Shown here: positions 6,953 through 16,199 of the stretch, in pieces
Layout: each line of letters opens with the position of its first letter
Numbering within the stretch: position 1 is the first letter of the stretch
Origin: JAAYLC01 sp964636665
GTDB lineage: Bacteria; Bacteroidota; Bacteroidia; Flavobacteriales; Flavobacteriaceae
Length of the DNA stretch: 46,146 nucleotides
Assembly: GCA_964636665.1 (NCBI GenBank)
Contig: CAZWVT010000009.1
Span: 1 to 46,146 of the forward strand
Direction: 5' to 3'
Notes under the pieces: model-generated
Database searches by the model: none
Seen by the model: only the letters and a program-made list of their open reading frames with translations
Told to the model about the DNA's origin: nothing
Program-made: the position numbers and the translations under genes

Positions 6953-7669
6953 ATGAGAAATATAGAAGGGAAAACCGCTTTTATTACCGGCGGAACAAAA
7001 GGAATCGGTTACGGTATTGCCGAAGCTTTATTAAATGAAGGAATTAATGTAGCGTTGACAAGTCGCTCTCAAGAAGCTGCTTCGGAAGCTGCAAACAAGC
7101 TCAATCAACGAGCAAAAAATGCAGTGGCATTAGGATTGCAAGCCGATGTTCGCAGTTATGAAGACCAGCAAAAAGCAGTAACGGCAACGCTTGAAAAATT
7201 CGGGCGAATCGATTTTGTAATTGCCAATGCCGGGTTGGGGCACTTTGCATCTGTTGAAGAAATGACCATCGAACAATGGAACGAAACGATTGATACAAAT
7301 TTGACCGGACCGTTTTTTACTTTAAAAACCACTCTGGAAGAATTAAAAAAAAATAAAGGATATTACATTTCGATTTCCAGTCTTGCAGGAACCAATTTTT
7401 TCAAAAACGGCAGCGCTTACAATGCAAGTAAATTCGGATTGACAGGTTTTACGCAAGCTGCGATGTTGGATATGAGGGAATACGGAATCAAAACCACGAC
7501 GATTATGCCCGGTTCGGTTTCGACTTATTTTAACAGCAATACGCCCAAAGATGAAGATGCTTGGAAAATTCAAATTGAAGACCTCGGACAGATGGTTGTG
7601 AGCTTGCTCAAACTGCCTCAACGAACGTTGCCTTCAAAAATCGAAGTGCGACCGACGATGCCGGCGTAA
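6953..7669 (+). CDS. Short-chain dehydrogenase/reductase (SDR)
   Basis: The product is a classical SDR of 238 residues, an NAD(P)-dependent oxidoreductase of unknown substrate. The cofactor motif is TGGTKGIGYGIA near the N-terminus, the NAG motif follows (IANAGLGH), the catalytic Ser lies in YISISSLAG and the catalytic pair is YNASK. The stretch DVRSYEDQQKAV after strand beta-3 is also typical. I chose ATG 6953 because the longer in-frame TTG start sits inside the promoter box. Its stop codon abuts the stop of the convergent chaperone gene without a gap. The substrate cannot be read from the sequence; 3-oxoacyl-ACP reductase FabG-like and alcohol dehydrogenase-like roles both remain possible. 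Confidence 0.92.
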   Translation: MRNIEGKTAFITGGTKGIGYGIAEALLNEGINVALTSRSQEAASEAANKLNQRAKNAVALGLQADVRSYEDQQKAVTATLEKFGRIDFVIANAGLGHFASVEEMTIEQWNETIDTNLTGPFFTLKTTLEELKKNKGYYISISSLAGTNFFKNGSAYNASKFGLTGFTQAAMLDMREYGIKTTTIMPGSVSTYFNSNTPKDEDAWKIQIEDLGQMVVSLLKLPQRTLPSKIEVRPTMPA

Positions 7670-8182
7670 TTAGTTTTCTTCGGAAATTTCGATGTTGAGT
7701 TCTTGTAAAATTAAAGGCGTCAGATTATAAGCGTCATCCAAGAAAATAAGATCCGGATTGAATTTCATCACCTGAGTGAAATTTTCAGCTTTTGCAATTT
7801 TTTCAAGTGCGGCTTCCACTTTGGCATATAATGGACGCATAAATTCTTGTTGTTTGATTTCAATAAGTTTTAATCCGTTTTGTTGAAATCTCTGAAGTTC
7901 GTTTTCCAGCTCAACCAAAGCTTCTTGTTTTTCTCTTTTTTGAGCAATAGTCATCAGCGCTTCTTCTTTTTGATATTCCTCGGCGGCTTCTCTGTATGCA
8001 TCAATTCTTTTGTCTAAATCGACTTCCAATTGCGCTGCGTAGGTTTCCAAATTTTTCCGAACATCTTCTAATTCGGGCATATTTTCAATGATAAAATCAA
8101 TGTCAACAGCACCGACTTTGCTTTGCCCAAAAGCGGTGGTAATTGATGCGGCAAACAAGAAAGCAAAAAGATATAATCTCAT
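7670..8182 (-). CDS. OmpH/Skp family periplasmic chaperone
   Basis: The 170-residue product has a signal peptide (about 1-19, ending AFGQ), a short conserved strand (KVGAVDIDFIIENMPE) and a long charged coiled-coil (about residues 45-130, rich in Glu, Lys and Gln), ending in a short core segment. This is the layout of Skp/OmpH, whose trimer holds unfolded outer-membrane proteins in its helical arms during transit across the periplasm. The length is normal for the family. Placement next to the divergent parvulin operon agrees with a shared role in outer-membrane protein folding. A -7 box lies about 22 nt upstream. Confidence 0.88.
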   Translation of the reverse strand: MRLYLFAFLFAASITTAFGQSKVGAVDIDFIIENMPELEDVRKNLETYAAQLEVDLDKRIDAYREAAEEYQKEEALMTIAQKREKQEALVELENELQRFQQNGLKLIEIKQQEFMRPLYAKVEAALEKIAKAENFTQVMKFNPDLIFLDDAYNLTPLILQELNIEISEEN

Positions 8183-8203
8183 AAAATCAAATTTTTAAGT
8201 TGC

Positions 8204-8211
8204 AAATTTAC
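8204..8211 (-). promoter_or_regulatory. Promoter -7 box of the Skp-like gene
   Basis: The minus strand reads TAAATTTG, matching TAnnTTTG, 22 nt before the start at 8182. It is divergent from the promoter of the parvulin operon about 175 bp away. Confidence 0.45.
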
Positions 8212-8385
8212 GACTTTATCCGAAACTGTAATCTTATATTTATTTTCTCCAAAACAGAAATTGAATAACTTTTTTCAGAAAGAATTTGCAGTTTGAAAGT
8301 TTTGCCACACAAAGAAAAAATACAATACACTAACCACAGGTTAAAATCGTTACTTATTTTAATGAACTGTTCGCTACGGTTTTCC

Positions 8386-8393
8386 TATTTTTG
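8386..8393 (+). promoter_or_regulatory. Promoter -7 box of the parvulin operon
   Basis: TATTTTTG matches TAnnTTTG and lies about 58 nt before the start codon at 8452. No good -33 TTG is seen. Confidence 0.45.
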
Positions 8394-8451
8394 CAAGTTG
8401 ATAAAAAAAATGTAACCTAAATAAATAATAAATTTCAACGAATAATAAGAG

Positions 8452-10410
8452 ATGAAAAAAATTCTTAGTCTTTGTTTAATTACATTTCCGATACTTTTCG
8501 GATGGACTCAAAACAAAAAAGATATTCTATTGTATGTAAACGATCAGCCGGTTTACACCAATGAGTTCAAAAGAGTTTATAAAAAAAACCTTGAATTGGT
8601 TCAGGACGAATCTCAAAAAGATATTGACAGTTATTTGGAGCTTTTTATCGACTACAAATTAAAAGTTGCCGAAGCCCGCACGCAGGGTCTGGATCAGAAT
8701 GAAACTTACCAGACTGAACTTGCACAATATCGCGACCAACTTTCTCGAAACTACTTGTTTGAAGATAAAATAATAGCGGATTTGGTAAAAGAAGCTTACG
8801 ACCGCGGAAAATATGATATTGAGGCCAGTCACATTCTCATAATGGTTGGTCCGGATGCTCCTCCCGCCGACACGCTTGCTGCTTACAATAAAATCAAAGA
8901 AGTTTATGGAAAAGCGAAAAAAGGAGAAGATTTTGAAAAATTGGCACGTCAATATTCCGAAGAACCGAATGCCAAAGGAACTTCAGGATATCTTGGATAT
9001 TTCTCAGTTTTTTCTATGGTTTATCCATTTGAAACAGCTGCATACAATACGCCAAAAGGAGAAATCTCCGACATCGTGCGTACGCGTTTTGGATATCATA
9101 TTGTCAAAGTGAGTGACCGAAGAGAAAAATTAAACCGAATTCAAGTGTCTCATATTATGATTTCGGATCAAAAAGGCGACCGGAGTTTCAATGCTGAAGA
9201 ACGTGCAAAAGAAATTGAGGCGATGATAAAACAAGGCAAGAATTTTGAAGATTTGGCGCGTGAATTTTCAGATGACAAACCTTCAGCAGTTGAAGGAGGA
9301 CGTCTGAATCCATTTGCCAAAGGAGAGTTGAGAGCACCGGAATTTGAAAATGCAGCTTACGAATTGGAAGAAAAAGGCCAAATCAGTGCGCCTGTAAAAA
9401 CAGCTTTCGGATGGCACATCATCAGATTGGATGAAAAACTTCCCGAAGAAACTTTCGAATCTCAAAAAGCATTATTAGAACAACGAGTGATGCAAGGGGA
9501 TCGCTCGAAAGTGGTTTCCTTTACCGTTACGAAAAAAATTAAAGACAAATACGGATTTAAAAACGGGGAACCTTTTATGCCGTTTTTCCAAGAATATGTC
9601 TCGGATACTGCAATTTCCAGACGTAAATGGGAAATGACTCCGATTCAGGAAAAAGATGATAAATTACTCTTTAAAATTGGAAATAAAAGTTTGAAATTTT
9701 CTGATTTTGCTAAGTTCTTGGAAGAAAAACAAAGGGCAATGCGGCCTTATCCCAGCAAAGAAGCCATCTTGTCCGGAGTGTATGAAGAGTTTGAAATTGA
9801 AACGGTCAAAGATTACTTTAAGAATGAATTGGAAAAGGAAAATGAAGATTATGCGGCTATCTTAAATGAATACCGTGATGGTTTGCTCATTTTTGACGTG
9901 ATGGACAAAAATATTTGGACCAAAGCCAAACAAGACACCTTGGGATTACAAGCGTATTTTGAAAATATAAAACACAATCATCGCTGGAATGAGCGTGTGG
10001 AAGGTACTATTTTTTCGGCTACTTCTCAGGAACAAGCGCGGCGAGTGAAAAAAATGCTGGAAGAAGGAAAAACTCCTGAAGAAATTCGTGCAAAATTAAA
10101 TGAAGGAGAAATAGTAAATGTCATCTTGAGCAACGGCGCTTTTGAAGCAACGCATCCGACACTTCCAAGAAATTTTGAATTCAAAAAAGGCATTTCTGAT
10201 ATTTACACTACCGACAATGGCTCATACACAGTTGTGTTGGTAAATGAAGTACTTCCGGAATCTTTAAAATCTTTGGATGACGTTCGCGGAATTGTAATCA
10301 GCCAATATCAGCAAAAATTAGAAAAAGAATGGCTGAGTTACTTGCACGACAATTACGATGTGAAAGTGAGAAAAAGAGCATTGCGAAAACTTAGAAAAGA
10401 ACTGGAGTGA
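8452..10410 (+). CDS. Peptidyl-prolyl cis-trans isomerase with two parvulin domains
   Basis: The 652-residue product has a signal peptide (about 1-20, ending GWTQ), a SurA-type helical N-domain with a 'YVNDQPVYTNEFKRVY' opening, and two consecutive parvulin domains. The first spans about 122-226 (ASHILIM ... GYLGYF ... FGYHIVKV) and the second about 231-330 (VSHIMIS ... GGRLNPF ... FGWHIIRL). A further C-terminal half of about 300 residues is not a recognised domain. It should act in the periplasm on unfolded outer-membrane or secreted proteins. It is the first gene of a tight operon; the next gene starts with GTG inside its stop codon (4-bp overlap). Confidence 0.93.
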   Translation: MKKILSLCLITFPILFGWTQNKKDILLYVNDQPVYTNEFKRVYKKNLELVQDESQKDIDSYLELFIDYKLKVAEARTQGLDQNETYQTELAQYRDQLSRNYLFEDKIIADLVKEAYDRGKYDIEASHILIMVGPDAPPADTLAAYNKIKEVYGKAKKGEDFEKLARQYSEEPNAKGTSGYLGYFSVFSMVYPFETAAYNTPKGEISDIVRTRFGYHIVKVSDRREKLNRIQVSHIMISDQKGDRSFNAEERAKEIEAMIKQGKNFEDLAREFSDDKPSAVEGGRLNPFAKGELRAPEFENAAYELEEKGQISAPVKTAFGWHIIRLDEKLPEETFESQKALLEQRVMQGDRSKVVSFTVTKKIKDKYGFKNGEPFMPFFQEYVSDTAISRRKWEMTPIQEKDDKLLFKIGNKSLKFSDFAKFLEEKQRAMRPYPSKEAILSGVYEEFEIETVKDYFKNELEKENEDYAAILNEYRDGLLIFDVMDKNIWTKAKQDTLGLQAYFENIKHNHRWNERVEGTIFSATSQEQARRVKKMLEEGKTPEEIRAKLNEGEIVNVILSNGAFEATHPTLPRNFEFKKGISDIYTTDNGSYTVVLVNEVLPESLKSLDDVRGIVISQYQQKLEKEWLSYLHDNYDVKVRKRALRKLRKELE

Positions 10411-11261
10411 TTGTTCGTAGTGTTATTTTACTGTTCTTGATAACATTGGTTTCTTCTTGTCAATATTTTGAAGAAGAACCACAAAAGGACGTTGTGGCAC
10501 GCGTTAAATCAAATTATCTTACCAAAGCCGATATCGAAAATATCGTTCCATTGGGAACATCGGCGGAAGACAGTACGGTAATTGTTCGCAATTTTATTGA
10601 AAGATGGGCAAGGAGGATGATTCTTATTGACCGAGCACAAGTCAATTTGCCGGAACAAGAATTGCAGCGCTATGAAAATTTGGTAAGCCAATACCGTTCC
10701 GATTTGCTCACCGATGCTTATATTAACGTAGTGGTCAGCAAACATTTGGACAGTGTGATTTCCGATGAAGAGTATCAGTCTTATTACGAAGAAAACAAAG
10801 AAAATTTTAGATTGAACGATGTTCTTTTAAAGATGCGTTATATTCATCTTTCACCGGAATATGAAGGCGCAAACAGTATTAAAAAACACTTTGCAGATTT
10901 TGAAGAGGAAGATAAATTATATTTGATGAGTCAGAGTTATGGATTTAATTCATCGAATCTGAATGATTCCGTATGGGTAAAACAAGATAATTTGTTTACA
11001 TTGCTTCCAATTTTAAAAGAAAACACATCGGTAATAAAAAAGGAAACTTTTACTGAATTAAAGGATTCTCTTGGGATTTATTTTATAAAAGTAGAAGACG
11101 TCCGAAACATTCAGGATATAGCACCTTTACATTTTATAAAACCCACACTTAAACAGATTATTATTAACAAAAGAAAATTAGATTTGATTAATAAATTTGA
11201 AGTGGATCTTACGAGAGATGCAATAAAAAATAACGTATTTGAAATTTATGACTATGAATAA
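10407..11261 (+). CDS. Parvulin-related lipoprotein with degenerate isomerase domain
   Basis: The 284-residue product has a lipoprotein signal (LLFLITLVSSC, Cys18), so it is membrane-anchored. After it comes a SurA-like N-domain (KDVVARVKSNYLTKADIENIVP). The following part keeps traces of a parvulin domain: LKMRYIHLSPEY where active parvulins have 'ASHILI', and SLGIYFIKVEDV where they have 'FGYHIVKV'. The GG..G centre and usual catalytic residues are absent, so it is probably a chaperone without isomerase activity. The GTG start overlaps the previous stop (GTGA), and the next start lies inside this gene's end, indicating translational coupling and a shared complex or pathway with both neighbours. 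Confidence 0.8.
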   Translation: MIVRSVILLFLITLVSSCQYFEEEPQKDVVARVKSNYLTKADIENIVPLGTSAEDSTVIVRNFIERWARRMILIDRAQVNLPEQELQRYENLVSQYRSDLLTDAYINVVVSKHLDSVISDEEYQSYYEENKENFRLNDVLLKMRYIHLSPEYEGANSIKKHFADFEEEDKLYLMSQSYGFNSSNLNDSVWVKQDNLFTLLPILKENTSVIKKETFTELKDSLGIYFIKVEDVRNIQDIAPLHFIKPTLKQIIINKRKLDLINKFEVDLTRDAIKNNVFEIYDYE

Positions 11262-12684
11262 AATCGTATGGTTTTTTCTGTTAACATTCACTTTCACACA
11301 GGCTCAAATTGTTTTGGAACCGAATGAAGAAGGCGTTGTTGAGGAGAAAGAGAATCTGGAAATAACACAACAACGGGATACTGTTCCACAAACTTTTAAG
11401 CGATTTAAAGCCGAAGGAATCAGCGCTGTAGTTGGAGAATATGTAATTCTGGATACAGATATTGACAAGGGCTATTTTGAGATGCGTTCTCAAGGTATTT
11501 CTACTGATGACGTATCGCGTTGTCAACTTTTGGGCAAACTGATGGAAGATAAATTGTACGCCCATCAGGCAAAACAAGACAGTTTGATTGTTTCCGATGC
11601 TGAAATTAATGCCATGACCGATCAGCAATTGCAATATATGATAGGAGAATTGGGCAGTGAAGAAAGAGTCGTTTCTTTTTATCGTAAAGACAATATTACA
11701 GATTTGCGTAAAGAACTTTTTGATGCAAATAAAATGAATCGTTTGTCGAGCATGATGCAACAAAAAATCATTGATAAATTAGAAGTCACCCCTGAAGAAG
11801 TACGCACTTTCTTTTACAGCATTCCCGAAGAAGACCGCCCTGTTTTTCCCACGGAAGTAGAAATTGCTCAGATTGTAATCGAACCTGAAATTTCACAAGA
11901 AGCCATTGATGATGTTGTTAGAAGATTAAGAGAAATGCGTGCTGATGTTCTTGAAAATCAGGCGAGTTTTGCTACCAAAGCCGTACTGTATTCCAAAGAT
12001 CCCGGTTCGGCGAGAAGAGGAGGATTGTATGAAGGAATCAAAAGAGATTCACCGATGGCAAAAGAATTTAAAGACATGGCTTTTTCACTGATGGAAGGAG
12101 AAGTAAGTGAACCGTTTGAAACCGATTTTGGTTGGCATATAGTATATGTAGAACGAATCCGCGGACAAGAAGTAGATGTCCGCCACGTATTGATATTTCC
12201 GGAAGTTTCTCAAGCGGCGATTGATACAGCTCACGAGAAAATCACCGATATCCGCAAGAAAATCCAATCCGGAGAAATGACATTTGCCGAAGCTGCACAA
12301 AAATATTCTACCGATAAAGAAACACGCAACAACGGTGGACAACTCATAAACCCGATGAGTTTTGACACCCGATTTGATTTAACTAAAATGGATCCAACTT
12401 TTAGTGCGTATGTTTACAATTTGAACGAAGGCGAAGTTTCAAATGTCATCACTGACAGAGACCGTACCGGAAAGGGAATGTTTAAACTCTACACGGTAAC
12501 CAAAAAATATCCGGAGCACACAGCAGATTACGTAAAAGATTACGAGCGAATCAAGCAGTTAGCGCTTCGAGAAAAACAAATTAATACAATCGTAAAATGG
12601 CAAGACAACATCCTCGAATCTGTTTATGTTCACGTGAATGAGGACTATGAGGAGTGTAATTTTGAAATCGATTGGTTAAAATAA
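11254..12684 (+). CDS. surA: SurA-like peptidyl-prolyl isomerase, two parvulin domains
   Basis: The product (476 residues from ATG 11254) has a signal peptide (MNKIVWFFLLTFTFTQAQ), a SurA-type helical N-domain (AVVGEYVILDTDIDKGY ... CQLLGKLMEDKL), and two parvulin domains at about 195-305 (EIAQIVI ... RRGGLYE ... FGWHIVYV) and 310-420 (VRHVLIF ... NNGGQLI ... KLYTV). This is the classical SurA order, a periplasmic chaperone for outer-membrane proteins. I chose ATG 11254, which overlaps the upstream stop by 8 nt (ATGAATAA); an ATG at 11248 is an alternative, and a TTG at 11239 is unlikely. Third gene of the operon; moxR follows after 28 bp. Confidence 0.9.
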   Translation: MNKIVWFFLLTFTFTQAQIVLEPNEEGVVEEKENLEITQQRDTVPQTFKRFKAEGISAVVGEYVILDTDIDKGYFEMRSQGISTDDVSRCQLLGKLMEDKLYAHQAKQDSLIVSDAEINAMTDQQLQYMIGELGSEERVVSFYRKDNITDLRKELFDANKMNRLSSMMQQKIIDKLEVTPEEVRTFFYSIPEEDRPVFPTEVEIAQIVIEPEISQEAIDDVVRRLREMRADVLENQASFATKAVLYSKDPGSARRGGLYEGIKRDSPMAKEFKDMAFSLMEGEVSEPFETDFGWHIVYVERIRGQEVDVRHVLIFPEVSQAAIDTAHEKITDIRKKIQSGEMTFAEAAQKYSTDKETRNNGGQLINPMSFDTRFDLTKMDPTFSAYVYNLNEGEVSNVITDRDRTGKGMFKLYTVTKKYPEHTADYVKDYERIKQLALREKQINTIVKWQDNILESVYVHVNEDYEECNFEIDWLK

Positions 12685-12712
12685 TATCGTTAATTTTTAA
12701 TAAGAAATAAAA

Positions 12713-13666
12713 ATGTCAGACGTTGCGGCAGTTTCAGAACTGGTATCGAAATACAACAAACTACGACAAGAAATTCGTAAAGTAATCGTTGGGCAAGACG
12801 AGGTTGTAGAACAAGTCTTATTAGCTGTTTTTTCAGGAGGTCATGCGCTTTTAATAGGCGTTCCCGGACTTGCAAAAACCTTGTTGGTAAATACAGTTGC
12901 ACAAGCCCTTGGATTGGATTTTAAACGCATTCAGTTTACGCCCGATTTGATGCCAAGCGATATTCTCGGTTCTGAAATTTTGGATAACAACAGGGAATTT
13001 AAATTTATCAAAGGACCTCTTTTTGCAAATATTATCCTTGCAGATGAAATCAACCGAACGCCGCCAAAAACGCAAGCAGCTTTATTGGAAGCGATGCAGG
13101 AACGCGCAGTAACCGTTGCCGGAAGACATTACAAATTGGATTTGCCTTATTTTGTGTTGGCTACTCAAAATCCGATTGAACAAGAAGGAACTTATCCGTT
13201 ACCCGAGGCCCAGCTTGACCGTTTTATGTTTGCCATCAATTTGGAATATCCCAGTTTTGAGGAAGAAGTAGAGGTGGTTAAAATGACTACTGCCGGAACA
13301 TCAGCTACTGTTCAACCGCTTTTTACAAGTCAGGAAATCATCGATTTTCAACAACTGATTCGCCGTATTCCTGTTGCTGATAATGTTGTGGAATATGCCG
13401 TGAGACTCGTAGGAAAAACACGCCCGAATTCAAAAGAAGCTCCTGAATTGGTGAAAAATTATGTAGATTGGGGAGCAGGTCCGCGAGCATCGCAGAATTT
13501 GATATTGGCAGCAAAAGCACACGCTGCATTGCAAGGAAAATTTTCACCGGACATAGAAAATGTTCAAAAAGTAGCAGTCGGCATTCTTCGTCATCGGATG
13601 ATTAAAAACTACAAGGCAGAAGCTGAAGGACTTTCAATTGATGAAATTATCAAAAGTCTCTTTTAA
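12713..13666 (+). CDS. MoxR-family AAA+ ATPase
   Basis: The 317-residue product is a MoxR ATPase. It has Walker A at 49-56 (GVPGLAKT), Walker B ending ILADE at 108-112 followed by the family signature INRTPPKTQAALLEAM, sensor-1 (FVLATQNPIEQEGTYPLPEAQLDRF), and a C-terminal lid domain with the arginine-containing GPRASQ. MoxR proteins act as cytoplasmic chaperones, usually paired with a DUF58 or VWA protein. Here it is the last gene of the parvulin operon, and aconitase follows after 198 bp with its own promoter, so no DUF58/Bat partner is adjacent. Confidence 0.93.
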   Translation: MSDVAAVSELVSKYNKLRQEIRKVIVGQDEVVEQVLLAVFSGGHALLIGVPGLAKTLLVNTVAQALGLDFKRIQFTPDLMPSDILGSEILDNNREFKFIKGPLFANIILADEINRTPPKTQAALLEAMQERAVTVAGRHYKLDLPYFVLATQNPIEQEGTYPLPEAQLDRFMFAINLEYPSFEEEVEVVKMTTAGTSATVQPLFTSQEIIDFQQLIRRIPVADNVVEYAVRLVGKTRPNSKEAPELVKNYVDWGAGPRASQNLILAAKAHAALQGKFSPDIENVQKVAVGILRHRMIKNYKAEAEGLSIDEIIKSLF

Positions 13667-13814
13667 ATTTACTTGATGAATTATTAAATTCTTATTCTAA
13701 AAGCCTTAAAATAATGTTTTAATAATTTATTTGTTGAAATTTTGCTATTTTAATGAAAATCATTTTACGTAACACCTCTTTTGTTGGTTATTTTTTAATT
13801 GACTCTCTATTTTG

Positions 13815-13822
13815 TATCTTTG
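13815..13822 (+). promoter_or_regulatory. Promoter -7 box of the aconitase gene
   Basis: TATCTTTG matches TAnnTTTG and lies 42 nt before the start codon at 13865. Confidence 0.5.
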
Positions 13823-13864
13823 CACCACAAAAAAACACAGATAATAATTTAAAATAAACAGACT

Positions 13865-16129
13865 ATGGCATTCGATATCGACATGATTAAGAAAGTTTAT
13901 AAACAAATTCCTGAACGCGTAGATAAAGCGCGTGAATTGATAGGGAAACCGTTGACACTTTCTGAAAAAATTCTTTATTCTCATTTGTGGGATGGAAATC
14001 CCTCAAAAGTTTTTCAACGTGGAAAAGATTATGTTGATTTTGCCCCGGATCGCATCGCACTTCAAGATGCTACCGCTCAAATGGCATTGTTGCAATTTAT
14101 GCAAGCCGGAAAAAAGAAAGTTGCCGTACCTACAACAGTTCACTGTGACCACCTTATTCAAGCAAAACAAGGAGCTGTACCGGATTTACTCCGTGCAAAT
14201 GAATCCAGCAGCGAAGTTTTTGATTTTCTTGAATCAGTTTCTAATAAATACGGCATCGGATTTTGGAAACCCGGAGCAGGAATTATCCACCAGGTAGTTC
14301 TTGAAAATTATGCTTTTCCGGGCGGCATGATGATAGGAACAGACAGTCATACCGTAAATGCCGGCGGACTTGGAATGGTAGCTGTTGGAGTAGGAGGAGC
14401 AGACGCTGTTGATGTGATGGCAGGAATGCCGTGGGAATTGCGTTTTCCAAAACTTATCGGCGTTAAACTGACCGGAAAACTAAACGGTTGGACAGCGTCA
14501 AAAGATGTGATTCTAAAAGTAGCAGGGATTTTAACCGTAAAAGGAGGAACCGGAGCAATTGTCGAATATTTCGGTCCGGGAGCCAAAAACTTGTCGTGTA
14601 CAGGAAAAGGAACCATCTGTAATATGGGTGCAGAAATCGGAGCGACGACTTCCACTTTCGGTTATGACGATTCTATGGAGCGCTTTTTAAGAGCTACCGG
14701 AAGAGATGAAATTGCCGATGAAGCCAATAAAATCAGAGAATATTTGACAGGTGATGCAGAAGTTTATGAAAATCCGGAGGCGTATTTTGATCAAGTTATC
14801 GAAATTGATTTATCGACATTACAACCACATTTAAACGGTCCTTTTACACCCGATCTTGCTACACCGGTTGGAGAGTTGGGACAAAAAGCAAAAGAAAACG
14901 ATTGGCCGATTAAAGTTGATTGGGGATTAATTGGTTCGTGTACCAATTCCTCTTATGAAGATTTGACAAGAGCCGCATCTATTGCAAAGCAAGCTCTCGA
15001 GAAAAAATTAGTTCCAAAAAGTGACTTGGGAATCAATCCCGGTTCGGAGCAAATTCGTTATACCGCAGAAAGAGACGGAATCTTGAAAATATTTGAAGAT
15101 TTGAAAACGACCATTTTTACCAATGCTTGCGGGCCGTGTATTGGGCAGTGGGACAGAAGTGATCGGAAAGGCGATGAACGAAATACCATTGTCCACTCTT
15201 TTAACAGAAACTTTTCCAAACGGGCGGATGGAAATCCAAACACCCACGCATTTGTAGGTTCACCTGAAATGGTAGCAGCCATTGCAATTTCAGGAAGATT
15301 GGATTTTGATCCGATGAATGATACGTTGATTAATGAAGACGGAGAAGAAGTAAAACTAGATGAACCGCGTGGAATCGAATTGCCACCGGAAGGATTTGAA
15401 GTAGATGACAACGGCTACATCGCTCCTAAAAAAGACGGAAGCAGTGTGGAAGTAATTGTAAAACCTGAAAGTGAGCGTTTGCAACTTTTAGAACCTTTCG
15501 TACCTATTCAAGACAATGAATTACAAGGTGTAAAATTATTGATTAAAGTATTGGGTAAATGTACCACAGACCATATTTCAATGGCCGGACCTTGGTTGCG
15601 TTACAGAGGACACTTGGACAATATCGCCAACAATACTCTGATTGGAGCGGTGAATGCGTTTAACGAGCAGACAAATTTTGTAAAAAATCAACTTACAGAA
15701 AAGTATGACGGCGTACCAAATGTGCAACGAGAGTATAAGGAAAACGGAGTTAAAACAATTGTAGTAGGCGACCACAATTACGGCGAAGGTTCTTCTCGCG
15801 AGCACGCAGCGATGCAACCCAGACATTTGGGAGTTGCGGTTGTGTTGGTAAAATCATTTGCGAGAATCCACGAAACAAACTTGAAAAAACAAGGAATGCT
15901 CGGCCTGACATTTGCAAATGAAGCCGATTACGATTTGATTCAAGAAGACGATACTTTCAACTTTGTGGATATCCACGAATTTGCCGAAGGAAAACCACTG
16001 ACCATCGAAGTTGTTCACAGTGATGGTAGTAAGGATACGATTATGGCAAATCATTCGTACAACAAAGCACAAATTGAATGGTATCGTGAAGGTTCAGCTT
16101 TGAATTTAATCAAGAAACAGAATGCATAA
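13865..16129 (+). CDS. Aconitate hydratase (mitochondrial-type)
   Basis: The 754-residue enzyme interconverts citrate and isocitrate through cis-aconitate in the TCA cycle, in the cytoplasm. The [4Fe-4S] ligands are Cys359 (GSCTNSS) and Cys422/Cys425 (ACGPC). Their spacing of 63 and 66 residues equals that of mitochondrial aconitase. The substrate motif TDSHT (about 158-162), the DHISMAGPWLRYRG segment that opens the swivel domain, and GEGSSREHAA near 640 are all present. The domain order is that of AcnA/mitochondrial enzymes, not AcnB. The gene has its own promoter and a terminator-like hairpin, so it is probably monocistronic. Confidence 0.96.
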   Translation: MAFDIDMIKKVYKQIPERVDKARELIGKPLTLSEKILYSHLWDGNPSKVFQRGKDYVDFAPDRIALQDATAQMALLQFMQAGKKKVAVPTTVHCDHLIQAKQGAVPDLLRANESSSEVFDFLESVSNKYGIGFWKPGAGIIHQVVLENYAFPGGMMIGTDSHTVNAGGLGMVAVGVGGADAVDVMAGMPWELRFPKLIGVKLTGKLNGWTASKDVILKVAGILTVKGGTGAIVEYFGPGAKNLSCTGKGTICNMGAEIGATTSTFGYDDSMERFLRATGRDEIADEANKIREYLTGDAEVYENPEAYFDQVIEIDLSTLQPHLNGPFTPDLATPVGELGQKAKENDWPIKVDWGLIGSCTNSSYEDLTRAASIAKQALEKKLVPKSDLGINPGSEQIRYTAERDGILKIFEDLKTTIFTNACGPCIGQWDRSDRKGDERNTIVHSFNRNFSKRADGNPNTHAFVGSPEMVAAIAISGRLDFDPMNDTLINEDGEEVKLDEPRGIELPPEGFEVDDNGYIAPKKDGSSVEVIVKPESERLQLLEPFVPIQDNELQGVKLLIKVLGKCTTDHISMAGPWLRYRGHLDNIANNTLIGAVNAFNEQTNFVKNQLTEKYDGVPNVQREYKENGVKTIVVGDHNYGEGSSREHAAMQPRHLGVAVVLVKSFARIHETNLKKQGMLGLTFANEADYDLIQEDDTFNFVDIHEFAEGKPLTIEVVHSDGSKDTIMANHSYNKAQIEWYREGSALNLIKKQNA

Positions 16130-16153
16130 GTCAAACATCCTATAACATTTTAT

Positions 16154-16187
16154 AACCCTGCAAAACAGCTGTTTTGTGGGGTTTTTT
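16154..16187 (+). terminator. Terminator after aconitase
   Basis: A 15-bp stem with two mismatches (AACCCTGCAAAACAG paired with CTGTTTTGTGGGGTT) is followed by a run of six Ts. It lies 25 nt after the aconitase stop and only 13 nt before the next start codon at 16200. Confidence 0.7.
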
Positions 16188-16199
16188 ATTTAAACCGAA

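Noticed and set aside
14347..14655. Open frame of 102 codons antisense to aconitase
   Set aside because: It mirrors the codon pattern of the aconitase gene and has a Pro/Ser/Thr-rich product without domains; a shadow frame.
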